Virus record (IMG/VR): IMGVR_UViG_3300009183_004451
Location: 1-40,806 of that record
DNA: 40,806 bases
Reading direction: 5' to 3' (one strand)
DNA from: a virus
The translations under genes were made by a program, and so were the position numbers. The notes below the pieces were generated by a model. The model searched no databases and was not told the DNA's origin. It saw nothing but the letters and a program-made list of their open reading frames with translations. Of this stretch, positions 29,845-35,941 are shown piece by piece; within the stretch, counting starts at the first letter, position 1, and the number at the start of each line of letters is the position of its first letter.

Positions 29845-29872
29845 AGGGACTCCCTAGTGGAGTCCCTTTTTT
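29845..29872 (+). terminator. Rho-independent terminator built on ACTCCCTAGT
   Basis: Nine-bp stem AGGGACTCC / GGAGTCCCT with loop CTAGT, then six Ts. The 10-mer (29849-29858) forms part of the left arm and the loop. Confidence 0.87.
29849..29858 (+). repeat. ACTCCCTAGT motif (in terminator)
   Basis: Exact copy spanning the left arm and loop of the terminator at 29845-29872. Confidence 0.8.
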
Positions 29873-29876
29873 GGGT

Positions 29877-30011
29877 TTAGCCCTGTCCAACGTTGGGCTT
29901 CTTGTAGTTCTTGGATCTCTTGTTGCGAGAGGAACCGGACTTGGCGTGTACGCCGGGTTTCTTTACTTTGGGTTTAGCAAGGTGGAGTCTTGCAATAATC
30001 TGTTTAGCCAT
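29877..30011 (-). CDS. Short very basic protein
   Basis: 44 residues: MAKQIIARLHLAKPKVKKPG, VHAKSGSSRNKRSKNYKKPN and VGQG. About one third Lys/Arg. The KSGSSRNKRSKNYKKPNVGQ end resembles short basic proteins of Bacteroidota, possibly ribosome-associated; this is memory, not verified. It is the only minus-strand gene between 17 and 30.5 kb and lies next to a terminator, so it may be a separately expressed unit. Confidence 0.6.
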   Translation of the reverse strand: MAKQIIARLHLAKPKVKKPGVHAKSGSSRNKRSKNYKKPNVGQG

Positions 30012-30061
30012 AACGTATCTTATTTTTTTATTATTTAATTGCCGAATGATGGGCAAAATGG

Positions 30062-30069
30062 TATATTAG
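30062..30069 (+). promoter_or_regulatory. Promoter box TATATTAG before element B copy 2
   Basis: GGTATATTAGAATAAGG lies 25 bp upstream of element B, so the RNA may be transcribed from its own promoter, starting near 30075. Confidence 0.5.
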
Positions 30070-30093
30070 AATAAGGCGCCCAAAGCCCCGGGG

Positions 30094-30152
30094 CCGTGCC
30101 GACCTGGCATGGGCTCTGGAGCTCGCCCCGTGCTGGGGGAAACCCCGAGACA
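30094..30152 (+). ncRNA. Candidate structured RNA element B, copy 2
   Basis: Related to 21331-21389 by shared CCGTGCC, GGCATGGG and GTGCTGGGGGAA versus GTACTGGGGGAA. Helices proposed: GTGCCG/TGGCAT, GCT/AGC, and a distal stem closed by CTCG/CGAG, with CCCC/GGGG inside. It has its own upstream promoter-like box. No class recognised; HDV-like and hammerhead cores were considered and do not fit. Confidence 0.48.
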
Positions 30153-30194
30153 GGTACAAAGGTCACATTTCTGGGGTTCGCTGAGAACTCCATG

Positions 30195-30202
30195 AATAAA
30201 TA
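30195..30202 (+). promoter_or_regulatory. T4-late-like promoter box AATAAATA, leaderless geometry
   Basis: TGAATAAATAACTAT is followed directly by the ATG at 30208: exactly 5 nt between box and ATG. Confidence 0.7.
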
Positions 30203-30207
30203 ACTAT

Positions 30208-30582
30208 ATGAAATACATTAAAGAATCCCGTGAATGGCAGGAAGACTCCGAATTAGAGGAGTTCGTACACTTCTGTCGTCAGCAGTTAGGCTGGACCAGC
30301 ACCCCAACGATCCACATTTCTGATGACCATAGGGAGGCTATGTTAAATAAGTCAATGGGATACTTTAATCCACAGTCCAATGAGATCTGGGTTCTTCGCG
30401 GAACCAGAGTCCGTGCAGACTGGTACAGAACCTTGGCCCATGAATTGGTACACCATCATCAGCGCGACAGCGGCAAGGTGCTAGACGGTGGCGATGGATC
30501 TGACATAGAGAACGAGGCAAACTCCCAGGCTGGCGTCTTGCTCAGAGAATGGGGCCGCCGTAATCCAACAATATTTAGTTAA
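30208..30582 (+). CDS. Tagged zinc metalloprotease (HELVH)
   Basis: 124 residues. MKYIKESREWQEDS fits the tag only in a shortened form (IKE then S). H79-E-L-V-H83 (TLAHELVHHHQ) is the zinc motif, and ENEANSQAG (101-109) supplies a third acidic ligand, so the minimal gluzincin-like protease is complete. The domain is compact with no other region. It sits alone behind a leaderless late promoter and overlaps the convergent IS607-type gene by 4 bp. It may cut a host protein after injection, or a structural protein during assembly. Confidence 0.78.
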   Translation: MKYIKESREWQEDSELEEFVHFCRQQLGWTSTPTIHISDDHREAMLNKSMGYFNPQSNEIWVLRGTRVRADWYRTLAHELVHHHQRDSGKVLDGGDGSDIENEANSQAGVLLREWGRRNPTIFS

Positions 30583-31247
30583 GCTTCTCCTAGCAGGCGT
30601 TTCGCCTCGAATAGGATTCCCGCAAGATCTTCTTTTACCTCTTCGCGGAATTCGGCACGTGACCAGCCCTTGTTTATAACATGCAGCTCTACACCGTGCC
30701 AGGTCAGGAATCTCTCCAAGACCTCGCCCATGCCCCAACGAGCCAGACGATCCGGGCACTCGATCACGATCATTGATACCTTCTTTCGGAACACTAAATC
30801 CAGCAATTGGTCAATCCCGCTGCGACCATTCAGGGTGTGCCCCTTTCCAATCTCTTGGATTATACGATCGACCCGGACCCCAGCCTTGGTACAGTACTCG
30901 GTACAGCGGTCTACCTGGTCTCGCAGTCTGGCCTGGCTGGATACGCCGGCTTTACCCTGATCCGGAATCCCCGCAGCCCGGCAGTACAGCACAACCTCTC
31001 GTTCTTGGGGTAGTCTACTCCCTAGTAAGGCTAGTAGATCCAGCTGGTCAAAGTAGGTTCGGCCGTTTACCTCGTTCTTAAAGGGCTTGACCAGACCCTG
31101 TTTCACATAGCGCTCTAGAGTCTTAAGGCTTATACCTAGGTACCGAGCTGCATCTTTCTTATAGACCAGATTGCCAGTAGGTCCGTGGCCGGGCGCAAGG
31201 TAATCTCTGTTATCCTCGGCTCCGTCTTGTGTATCGCGTGTTTCCAT
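30579..31247 (-). CDS. IS607-type serine recombinase with disrupted catalytic segment
   Basis: 222 residues. Residues 28-75 are a MerR-type helix-turn-helix (VYKKDAARYLGISLKTLERY) as in IS607 TnpA. The resolvase domain follows: VVLYCR (85-90), EIGKGHTLNGRSGIDQLLD, IVIECPDRLARWGMG and VELHVINKG, all typical. The catalytic segment is odd: the family has YxRVSS, but here YCR is separated from VSSQ by 11 residues (AAGIPDQGKAG, 91-101), so the nucleophile Ser may be displaced. No TnpB is adjacent. It may be a domesticated regulator or a damaged transposase. Its gene holds an ACTCCCTAGT motif and is followed upstream by the 57-bp array. Confidence 0.82.
   Translation of the reverse strand: METRDTQDGAEDNRDYLAPGHGPTGNLVYKKDAARYLGISLKTLERYVKQGLVKPFKNEVNGRTYFDQLDLLALLGSRLPQEREVVLYCRAAGIPDQGKAGVSSQARLRDQVDRCTEYCTKAGVRVDRIIQEIGKGHTLNGRSGIDQLLDLVFRKKVSMIVIECPDRLARWGMGEVLERFLTWHGVELHVINKGWSRAEFREEVKEDLAGILFEAKRLLGEA
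31017..31026 (+). repeat. ACTCCCTAGT motif (in recombinase gene)
   Basis: Exact copy on the plus strand within the minus-strand recombinase gene; there the codons read as part of L-L-G-S-R. Confidence 0.8.
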
Positions 31248-31381
31248 ATAGACTTATTTATACCCGGTCTGCCGAGACTCCGCGGATCCCCATGTCCCGT
31301 CCAGTCCCTATAGTCTCGGCATCCCCGGCCCCGCGAGACCCTGGAGTCCAGAGTTTCCGGCGAGGCCGAGGGGGTCACCGT

Positions 31382-31562
31382 ACTCCCTAGTGTTTAAGCA
31401 GGCCGAGCAGGTACCCCAAGGGCGGCTGGCTGCCCGGCACTCCCTAGTCCCATCGGGGTCAGGCGAGTCTGGGGTCTGGCTCAGGGTTCGGGGTTACTCC
31501 CTAGTCCCGTGTCTGGGTCTATAGGGTCTGGAGGCTGGTCAGGTTGCCAGGTACTCCCTAGT
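31382..31562 (+). repeat. Array of four ACTCCCTAGT motifs at exact 57-bp spacing
   Basis: Copies start at 31382, 31439, 31496 and 31553, each exactly 57 bp apart. The last three continue CCC (ACTCCCTAGTCCC). Between copies the sequence is GC-rich and only loosely alike, with GTCTGG and GGCTGG(TC) fragments recurring. The array lies in the non-coding interval 31248-31594 upstream of the recombinase gene and ends beside CCCGGTTACCGGG, an inverted repeat before a promoter box. Confidence 0.85.
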
Positions 31563-31582
31563 CCCGGTTACCGGGTATAGAG

Positions 31583-31590
31583 TATATTAG
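31583..31590 (+). promoter_or_regulatory. Promoter box TATATTAG, leaderless geometry
   Basis: TATATTAG and GCTT, then the ATG at 31595: only 4 nt between box and ATG, like P5. The inverted repeat CCCGGTTACCGGG lies just upstream and may be an operator. Confidence 0.55.
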
Positions 31591-31594
31591 GCTT

Positions 31595-31687
31595 ATGAAA
31601 AGAACTTGTAAGATAGAATGGAGTTGGGTCTGGCCTATAGGTCTGGCTGTAGTGTTGTCTTGTATCTTTATCTTTTTTCTAGTATAA
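31595..31687 (+). CDS. Single-span membrane micro-protein
   Basis: 30 residues: MKRTCKIEWSWVW then a hydrophobic helix (PIGLAVVLSCIFIFFLV). It starts 4 nt after a promoter box and lies next to the 57-bp array. The clean box-ATG geometry supports it. Confidence 0.55.
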   Translation: MKRTCKIEWSWVWPIGLAVVLSCIFIFFLV

Positions 31688-31767
31688 GTAGACTGGGTAT
31701 CTTTACCTAATTGTTGTAGGGCGCGCACCGGAGTCTTGAGGCTCGAAAAGGCCTGGAACCGGGTCTA
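31688..31767 (+). other. Non-coding stretch with closing stem GTAGAC/GTCTAC
   Basis: GTAGAC at the start pairs with GTCTAC 80 bp later, with GC-rich internal repeats (GGCTCGAAAAGGCC). It is not a recognisable tRNA: the TTCRANNC T-loop is absent. It could be a terminator-like or regulatory fold before the late gene at 31788. Confidence 0.3.
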
Positions 31768-31774
31768 CCTATCG

Positions 31775-31782
31775 AATAAATA
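31775..31782 (+). promoter_or_regulatory. T4-late-like promoter box AATAAATA, leaderless geometry
   Basis: CGAATAAATAAAAGC is followed by the ATG at 31788 with exactly 5 nt between box and ATG. Confidence 0.7.
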
Positions 31783-31787
31783 AAAGC

Positions 31788-32318
31788 ATGAAGCACCTTA
31801 AACTATTTGAGAACTACGCGCGTGAGCACGATATTGCAACGCTCCGAGATGTCGTCAATCCGGATAACTTTTCGGAAGAGCTGATGGCCGTCCAGCTGGA
31901 CAACGATGTCAACTACTATCTGGACACGGTTGACTCCGCTCTGTGGGCGTGCAAGGTGCTGGGCCTTGAGCTTGGCCCGGCTGCGGCTCGACTGCAGGCG
32001 CTTGGCTTGGCGGATCAGGCCGCCGTACTGCAGGTTCTACCTCTGGAACAGGTGGTCGAGGTCTTCAATACAACTGCAACGACCTGGCACGACATGCCCA
32101 GATTCAAGGCGCTCGTGCGCTCGTTACCCGGTCTCTTTGCGCTCGATGACCAGCAAGATCTTGTGCAGGCCGAGTCCGCTGAGATCATTGCGCAAGAGAA
32201 CTTTGGCTCGATTGACCTTGAGGTTTGGCTTGACCAACGCAGCGGAGCCCGTGCAGTCTGGTGGAGAGGCGAAGACCACGATGCAGCCTATATGCTGGAC
32301 TCAGATTTAGATAAATAA
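31788..32318 (+). CDS. Tagged acidic helical protein
   Basis: 176 residues. MKHLKLFENYARE fits the tag (LFE then N). The body is helical with Ala/Leu/Gln-rich repeats (ALGLADQAAVLQVLPLEQVV) and an acidic, Trp-rich end (VWWRGEDHDAAYML). No family recognised. The late box of the next gene lies over its stop codon. Codons are GC-richer than in the first 15 kb. Confidence 0.74.
   Translation: MKHLKLFENYAREHDIATLRDVVNPDNFSEELMAVQLDNDVNYYLDTVDSALWACKVLGLELGPAAARLQALGLADQAAVLQVLPLEQVVEVFNTTATTWHDMPRFKALVRSLPGLFALDDQQDLVQAESAEIIAQENFGSIDLEVWLDQRSGARAVWWRGEDHDAAYMLDSDLDK
32310..32317 (+). promoter_or_regulatory. T4-late-like promoter box GATAAATA
   Basis: TTAGATAAATAATC overlaps the stop of the previous gene and lies 25 nt before the ATG at 32343. 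Confidence 0.62.
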
Positions 32319-32342
32319 TCAGATAAAAACAAATATTAACAG

Positions 32343-32807
32343 ATGAAGACACAAGTTAAACGCTTTACCGAATTCCTAGCCGAGGGCAGCAACCCAGCCC
32401 ATGACCTACTGCGTAGAGCCCACAGCCATAGTAGTGGCGCGGACGATGGCTCGTACCAGGACCTGCTAGATATAGTGGACGATTACGAGGCCATGAAACC
32501 CGCTGATCGCGATCGTTTTGACAGGGTCTCGGCTCGTACTAGAGACTGGCGCGAGGCTGATGTTAACGGAGGTCGTAATGCTCAGACCGCAGCAAAGTAC
32601 CGCAACCGTCCAGATAATTTGGAGATGGTGCTAGCAGACGAGTACTTCAACCGTGGCAGCGAAGAGGTTGCAGAGCTTGTTGACAGATTCATGCAAGATC
32701 AGAGCATGACGATCGACGACTTGGCACAGGAGATTTCAAACCGAGTTACTTGGCGCAACGTGACGCCAGCTGCGGCAGCACAGACCTTGAAGCGATACGC
32801 TCGCTAA
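32343..32807 (+). CDS. Tagged charged helical protein
   Basis: 154 residues. MKTQVKRFTEFLAEGSN fits the tag (LAE then G), very close to the tag of the H1-like protein at 9468. The body is helical and Arg/Asp-rich (FDRVSARTRDWREADVNGGR). No family recognised. It is followed after 19 bp by the tagged lysozyme, so the two are probably co-transcribed. Confidence 0.74.
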   Translation: MKTQVKRFTEFLAEGSNPAHDLLRRAHSHSSGADDGSYQDLLDIVDDYEAMKPADRDRFDRVSARTRDWREADVNGGRNAQTAAKYRNRPDNLEMVLADEYFNRGSEEVAELVDRFMQDQSMTIDDLAQEISNRVTWRNVTPAAAAQTLKRYAR

Positions 32808-32826
32808 TCACAGACAACTATTAACA

Positions 32827-33651
32827 ATGAAACACATTAACCTATTTGAGAGCTGGCTAAACGAGGCCGCGACTGCTGACCAGCTGGCAGCACAGATTCA
32901 GACCGCAGTCTCAGGACTCGGCACGGACGAGGAGAGTCTGGTCTCGGCAATCCGCCAGATTCCGGATGCTGCCTCTTTTGTCAAGGTCAATCAGGCCCTA
33001 AAGGCAGGGCATGACGATCAGCAGAGAGCATGGGCCTATCCAAGTGTGGGCGACGCGGTCAACGGCGAGCTTGGAATCCTGGACTCTGGCTTCCGTAATC
33101 AGATCATGACCCACGTCAAGACCATTGGGGCCGAACGGTACCTGAATTCGTTTACTGCACCGCCGCCAACGACCGACCCAATCATTGCCTCAATCAAGGA
33201 CCGAGTTATCCGTCATGAGGGTTCCAAGCCCGTTAAGTATCTAGACTCCAGGCAGATTCCAACAGTTGGTGTAGGTTTCAATCTTAACCGTGAAGACGCT
33301 GTTGCCCAACTAAAAAAGGTTGGAGCCAATCCCGAAAAGATCAAGGCCGGAACCTCATCATTAACTCAGGCCCAAATAGACTCGCTGCTACTGACCGATC
33401 TTGGTCAGGCCAAGGCTGATGCACAGGAGCTTGTGCCAACTCTACCTTCTCTACCGCCTGCCGTGCAGGGAGTTATAACCGAAATGGTTTTCAATCTTGG
33501 TAAAAAGGGTCTCTCGGCCTTCACGAACTTTCTAGCCCAAATCAAACAACAAAATTTCAGTGCTGCCTCATCGGAGATGCTAAACTCGGACTGGGCGAAA
33601 CAGGTCGGCGCTAGAGCCAAGACCCTAGCTGATATCGTTAAGACTGCCTAG
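32827..33651 (+). CDS. Tagged T4-type lysozyme with annexin-like domain
   Basis: 274 residues. MKHINLFESWLNEAAT fits the tag (LNE then A, residue 13). Residues about 21-106 are the GTDEE domain (SGLGTDEESLVSAI, later GELG), also in the gene at 1-822. From residue 118 a GH24 lysozyme follows: E131 in RHEG, D140 in KYLD, T146 in TVGVGF, with the exact T4 lysozyme spacing (E11-D20-T26), then VITEMVFNLGKKGLSAFTNF as in T4. It should cut peptidoglycan at MurNAc-GlcNAc. T4 lysozyme itself carries no such tag, so head packaging would be a new use. Confidence 0.9.
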   Translation: MKHINLFESWLNEAATADQLAAQIQTAVSGLGTDEESLVSAIRQIPDAASFVKVNQALKAGHDDQQRAWAYPSVGDAVNGELGILDSGFRNQIMTHVKTIGAERYLNSFTAPPPTTDPIIASIKDRVIRHEGSKPVKYLDSRQIPTVGVGFNLNREDAVAQLKKVGANPEKIKAGTSSLTQAQIDSLLLTDLGQAKADAQELVPTLPSLPPAVQGVITEMVFNLGKKGLSAFTNFLAQIKQQNFSAASSEMLNSDWAKQVGARAKTLADIVKTA

Positions 33652-33680
33652 TCTGCAATAACCTTTTCCCCAATATTTGG

Positions 33681-33688
33681 TATAATAG
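33681..33688 (+). promoter_or_regulatory. Promoter box TATAATAG
   Basis: TTTGGTATAATAGACTTACC, 7 nt before the ATG at 33696; the same TATAATAGACT occurs at 16820 (minus). Confidence 0.5.
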
Positions 33689-33695
33689 ACTTACC

Positions 33696-34151
33696 ATGAA
33701 AACTGTCAGACTAACCCGAGAACAGAAGCAAGACCAGTCAGTCGTCGATATCCTTAACAAGATGTTTGAGATTGCAGGCCACCCCGTAACCTATGAAGAC
33801 ATCAAGGATCGCAAGGACGCGTGGTATCGGGACTGGACCATGACGGTCGAGCAGGCAGAGGAATGGAAGGCATGGGGCGTTGCCTACCTACGTAAGCACC
33901 TGAAAATGCGCAAGGCCATGGCCGAACGGCAGATGCTGTGGACCAATGTGCAGTGGGGTCTTAGGTACACGGACTGGCCGGGATCGGCAGAGTCTGCTGA
34001 TAAAGAACAGATCATAAAGGCAATTACTCAACGGCTCAAGGAGGAACAGAAGAAACACGAACGCAACATTCCTGACTGGCACGAGATTGCGGCCCGAAAG
34101 ATCTATGCAACCTTTGACATAACTACTAAACCTAAGTCAGATGAGAAGTAA
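33696..34151 (+). CDS. Basic helical hypothetical protein
   Basis: 151 residues, rich in Lys, Trp and Glu: KAWGVAYLRKHLKMRKAMAE and LKEEQKKHERNIPDWHEIAA. No tag (MKTVRLTREQKQDQSV). No family recognised. It starts an overlapping operon with the genes at 34141 and 34317, read from the TATAATAG box at 33681. Confidence 0.66.
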   Translation: MKTVRLTREQKQDQSVVDILNKMFEIAGHPVTYEDIKDRKDAWYRDWTMTVEQAEEWKAWGVAYLRKHLKMRKAMAERQMLWTNVQWGLRYTDWPGSAESADKEQIIKAITQRLKEEQKKHERNIPDWHEIAARKIYATFDITTKPKSDEK

Positions 34152-34320
34152 AGTAGTAGAGAGACTGCTTAAGGAAATGGAGAACGATCCGTGGCCGGTC
34201 AAGCTCAAACGTTGGTGGAGAGTCAAGCGGTGGGTATGGACGTGTCGAACCCGATTTATCTGGGACCTGAGCTATCAACACAACATTTTTAATAAACGTA
34301 AACAAACAAGACTAGAATGA
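34141..34320 (+). CDS. Small basic Trp-rich protein
   Basis: 59 residues, overlapping the previous gene by 11 bp and the next by 4 bp (ATGA). It has basic and aromatic stretches (LKRWWRVKRWVWTCRTRFIW) and a Lys-rich end. Both overlaps and its position between coupled genes support it. No family recognised. Confidence 0.6.
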   Translation: MRSKVVERLLKEMENDPWPVKLKRWWRVKRWVWTCRTRFIWDLSYQHNIFNKRKQTRLE

Positions 34321-34511
34321 CCGCAATATATTTTCAGCCACCCGGCATAAGTCCACTATATTGTGAAGTGGGAATGATTATGGAAAATGATAAGGACTAC
34401 ATTTATTATTTAGATGAGCCGAGTAAGATCTTATTAAGTGAAGTTAAAATCATAGACAAGAGCAAAGTAGTCATTCAGAAAGACGGATTAATTAAACTTA
34501 AATCAAAATAA
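34317..34511 (+). CDS. Small beta-rich protein
   Basis: 64 residues, predicted beta: MTAIYFQPPGISPLYCEVGM, KDYIYYLDEPSKILLSEVKI and VVIQKDGLIKLKSK. Its fold may be a small barrel. ATG overlaps the stop of the previous gene. Function unknown. Confidence 0.62.
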   Translation: MTAIYFQPPGISPLYCEVGMIMENDKDYIYYLDEPSKILLSEVKIIDKSKVVIQKDGLIKLKSK

Positions 34512-34512
34512 G

Positions 34513-34779
34513 ATGAAACAAAAAATCAAAGAGGCCTTGTTACTGGCCGCAATACAGATCGTTAGTTACTCGCTCTTGTGTATTAATTACCGAGCAGTTG
34601 CAACAACTCAATACCATTCAGCTGCACTAACTGATTTCATGTTGGCCACGCTGTCTTTCTTTATTATCCGCAAGATCGCCCGCAGCGAGGAGGCTCTACA
34701 CCAATGGATCGGTTACGTTACCGGCTCCGTGATTGGTTCCTATCTTGGTATTTGGGTCTCAGTACAACTTAATTCGTAA
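34513..34779 (+). CDS. Three-TM small membrane protein
   Basis: 88 residues with three hydrophobic stretches: about 6-24 (KEALLLAAIQIVSYSLLCIN), 40-54 (LTDFMLATLSFFIIR) and 65-84 (WIGYVTGSVIGSYLGIWVSV). It starts 1 bp after the preceding gene and lies ahead of a lipoprotein, an arrangement seen in phage lysis cassettes. Holin is one reading, unproven. Confidence 0.68.
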   Translation: MKQKIKEALLLAAIQIVSYSLLCINYRAVATTQYHSAALTDFMLATLSFFIIRKIARSEEALHQWIGYVTGSVIGSYLGIWVSVQLNS

Positions 34780-34789
34780 TCCAAGCACA

Positions 34790-35197
34790 ATGAAAAATAC
34801 TCTAATCTTTTCTCTACTCGCACTGAGCCTCTTGAGTTCGTGCTACCATGATCCGCAATCCACAACAACGGTCGGCAACGATATCAAGATCGAGTTCCTG
34901 TTTGAATACGATGGCATTCGCATGTACAGGTTCAATGACGGCAATTCCCATTACTTCACGAGTCAAGGCACAACGATCACGAGCCAACCAAACGGCAAGT
35001 CAACCTATGAGGAGACCATCGCGCCGCCCATCGATACGACTGAGAAACACTTTGACTGTACAATAGCCGAAGTGATTGGTACCAGAGAGATGCCACCGTA
35101 TGCCTACGTAACTGAATGCGGCATCATGTTCTATTCAGATAACAGGTACAGAGTCGGTCAAGTAATTAGGGGTTTCACGAGCACAAAACACAAGTAG
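34790..35197 (+). CDS. Lipoprotein
   Basis: 135 residues from the ATG at 34790 (an in-frame ATG at 34733 lies in the preceding gene). A type II signal peptide MKNTLIFSLLALSLLSSCYH has the lipobox L-S-S-C (Cys 18). The mature part is beta-rich, with DGIRMYRFNDGNSHYF, a motif common in short Bacteroidota proteins. Together with nearby membrane proteins it could be an outer-membrane spanin or lysis aid; no coiled coil is present, so this is weak. Confidence 0.72.
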   Translation: MKNTLIFSLLALSLLSSCYHDPQSTTTVGNDIKIEFLFEYDGIRMYRFNDGNSHYFTSQGTTITSQPNGKSTYEETIAPPIDTTEKHFDCTIAEVIGTREMPPYAYVTECGIMFYSDNRYRVGQVIRGFTSTKHK

Positions 35198-35200
35198 ACC

Positions 35201-35449
35201 ATGACAGCATTCAATATCTTAGCTGTCTATTCAGTCGGCTACCTAATAACCCTATTTCTACTACACAGGTTCAAGAGCCCGCTAGGTATTGATGTCTATG
35301 ACGGGCAGCAAGACGACGATGATTGGCGATCAAATTCAGAAGCCTATGCAGGCTGGAGTTTCGCATGGCCCCTACTCTGGATTATTCTAGCGGTCAATGG
35401 AATCTGGTTTGCCGTGTGCCTATTATCTGCGTGGCTCGACGATAAATAA
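35201..35449 (+). CDS. Two-TM small membrane protein
   Basis: 82 residues: TM1 about 4-22 (FNILAVYSVGYLITLFLLHR), an acidic loop (YDGQQDDDDWRSNSEAYAG), and TM2 about 55-76 (FAWPLLWIILAVNGIWFAVC). It starts 3 bp after the lipoprotein. The stop codon lies in the late box at 35441. The same genes 34513, 34790 and 35201 form a membrane cluster. Confidence 0.68.
   Translation: MTAFNILAVYSVGYLITLFLLHRFKSPLGIDVYDGQQDDDDWRSNSEAYAGWSFAWPLLWIILAVNGIWFAVCLLSAWLDDK
35441..35448 (+). promoter_or_regulatory. T4-late-like promoter box GATAAATA
   Basis: ACGATAAATAACCC overlaps the stop of 35201-35449 and lies 25 nt before the ATG at 35474; it begins the tail-gene operon. Confidence 0.65.
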
Positions 35450-35473
35450 CCCTATAAAAAAACTTTAAATACA

Positions 35474-35926
35474 ATGGAAGAATTCATGGGAATGATCAAG
35501 CTTTTTGCTGGATCTTACGAACCAATCGGTTGGATGTATTGCGACGGCCGAACCCTATCAATTAAAAATTACACCCCGCTTTACGCGATAATCGGAACCC
35601 TATACGGAGGAGACGGTGTCTCTACTTTCTGTCTGCCTGATCTTAGAGGTCGTGTTCCAGTTGGAGCAGGTTCAGGTCGCGGTTTAACTCCAGTTAATAT
35701 CGGCGAGACTGGCGGTACTGAAGCAAACGTTATCACAGGCCATCATGTTAACCTTAATGTTGAGATGAAGAAGCTTGATACCAAAGAAACTGGTAGAGAC
35801 GGCGTTCCTAGCGTTGTGACTAACGTTGGAGTGTCTGAGCAATGGACACCAGTTAATAACCGCCAACCTTATGCAGGAATTAACTACATTATCTGTGTAG
35901 AAGGAGTATGGCCAAGCCGCCAATAA
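35474..35926 (+). CDS. Phage tail-collar-domain protein (microcystin-dependent-protein type)
   Basis: 150 residues. The order GMIKLFAGSYEPIGWMYCDG, LYAIIGTLYGGDGVSTFCLP, DLRGRVPVGAGSGRG, GETGGTEAN, then a QPYAGINYIICVEG end is that of the tail-collar family (MdpB-like). It should be a structural protein of the tail tip, collar or fibre. First of the late tail operon; the following genes include LamG-like paralogues, so these are probably host-recognition or fibre parts. Confidence 0.9.
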   Translation: MEEFMGMIKLFAGSYEPIGWMYCDGRTLSIKNYTPLYAIIGTLYGGDGVSTFCLPDLRGRVPVGAGSGRGLTPVNIGETGGTEANVITGHHVNLNVEMKKLDTKETGRDGVPSVVTNVGVSEQWTPVNNRQPYAGINYIICVEGVWPSRQ

Positions 35927-35941
35927 AATTATCTACGCTAA

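Noticed and set aside
31382-31562. CRISPR array at 31.4-31.6 kb
   Set aside because: The repeat is only 10-13 bp, the intervals are about 44-47 bp and partly similar, and no cas genes are near.
31688-31767. Possible tRNA (GTAGAC...GTCTAC closing stem)
   Set aside because: No T-loop consensus and no plausible anticodon arm; the 6-bp closing stem alone is not enough.
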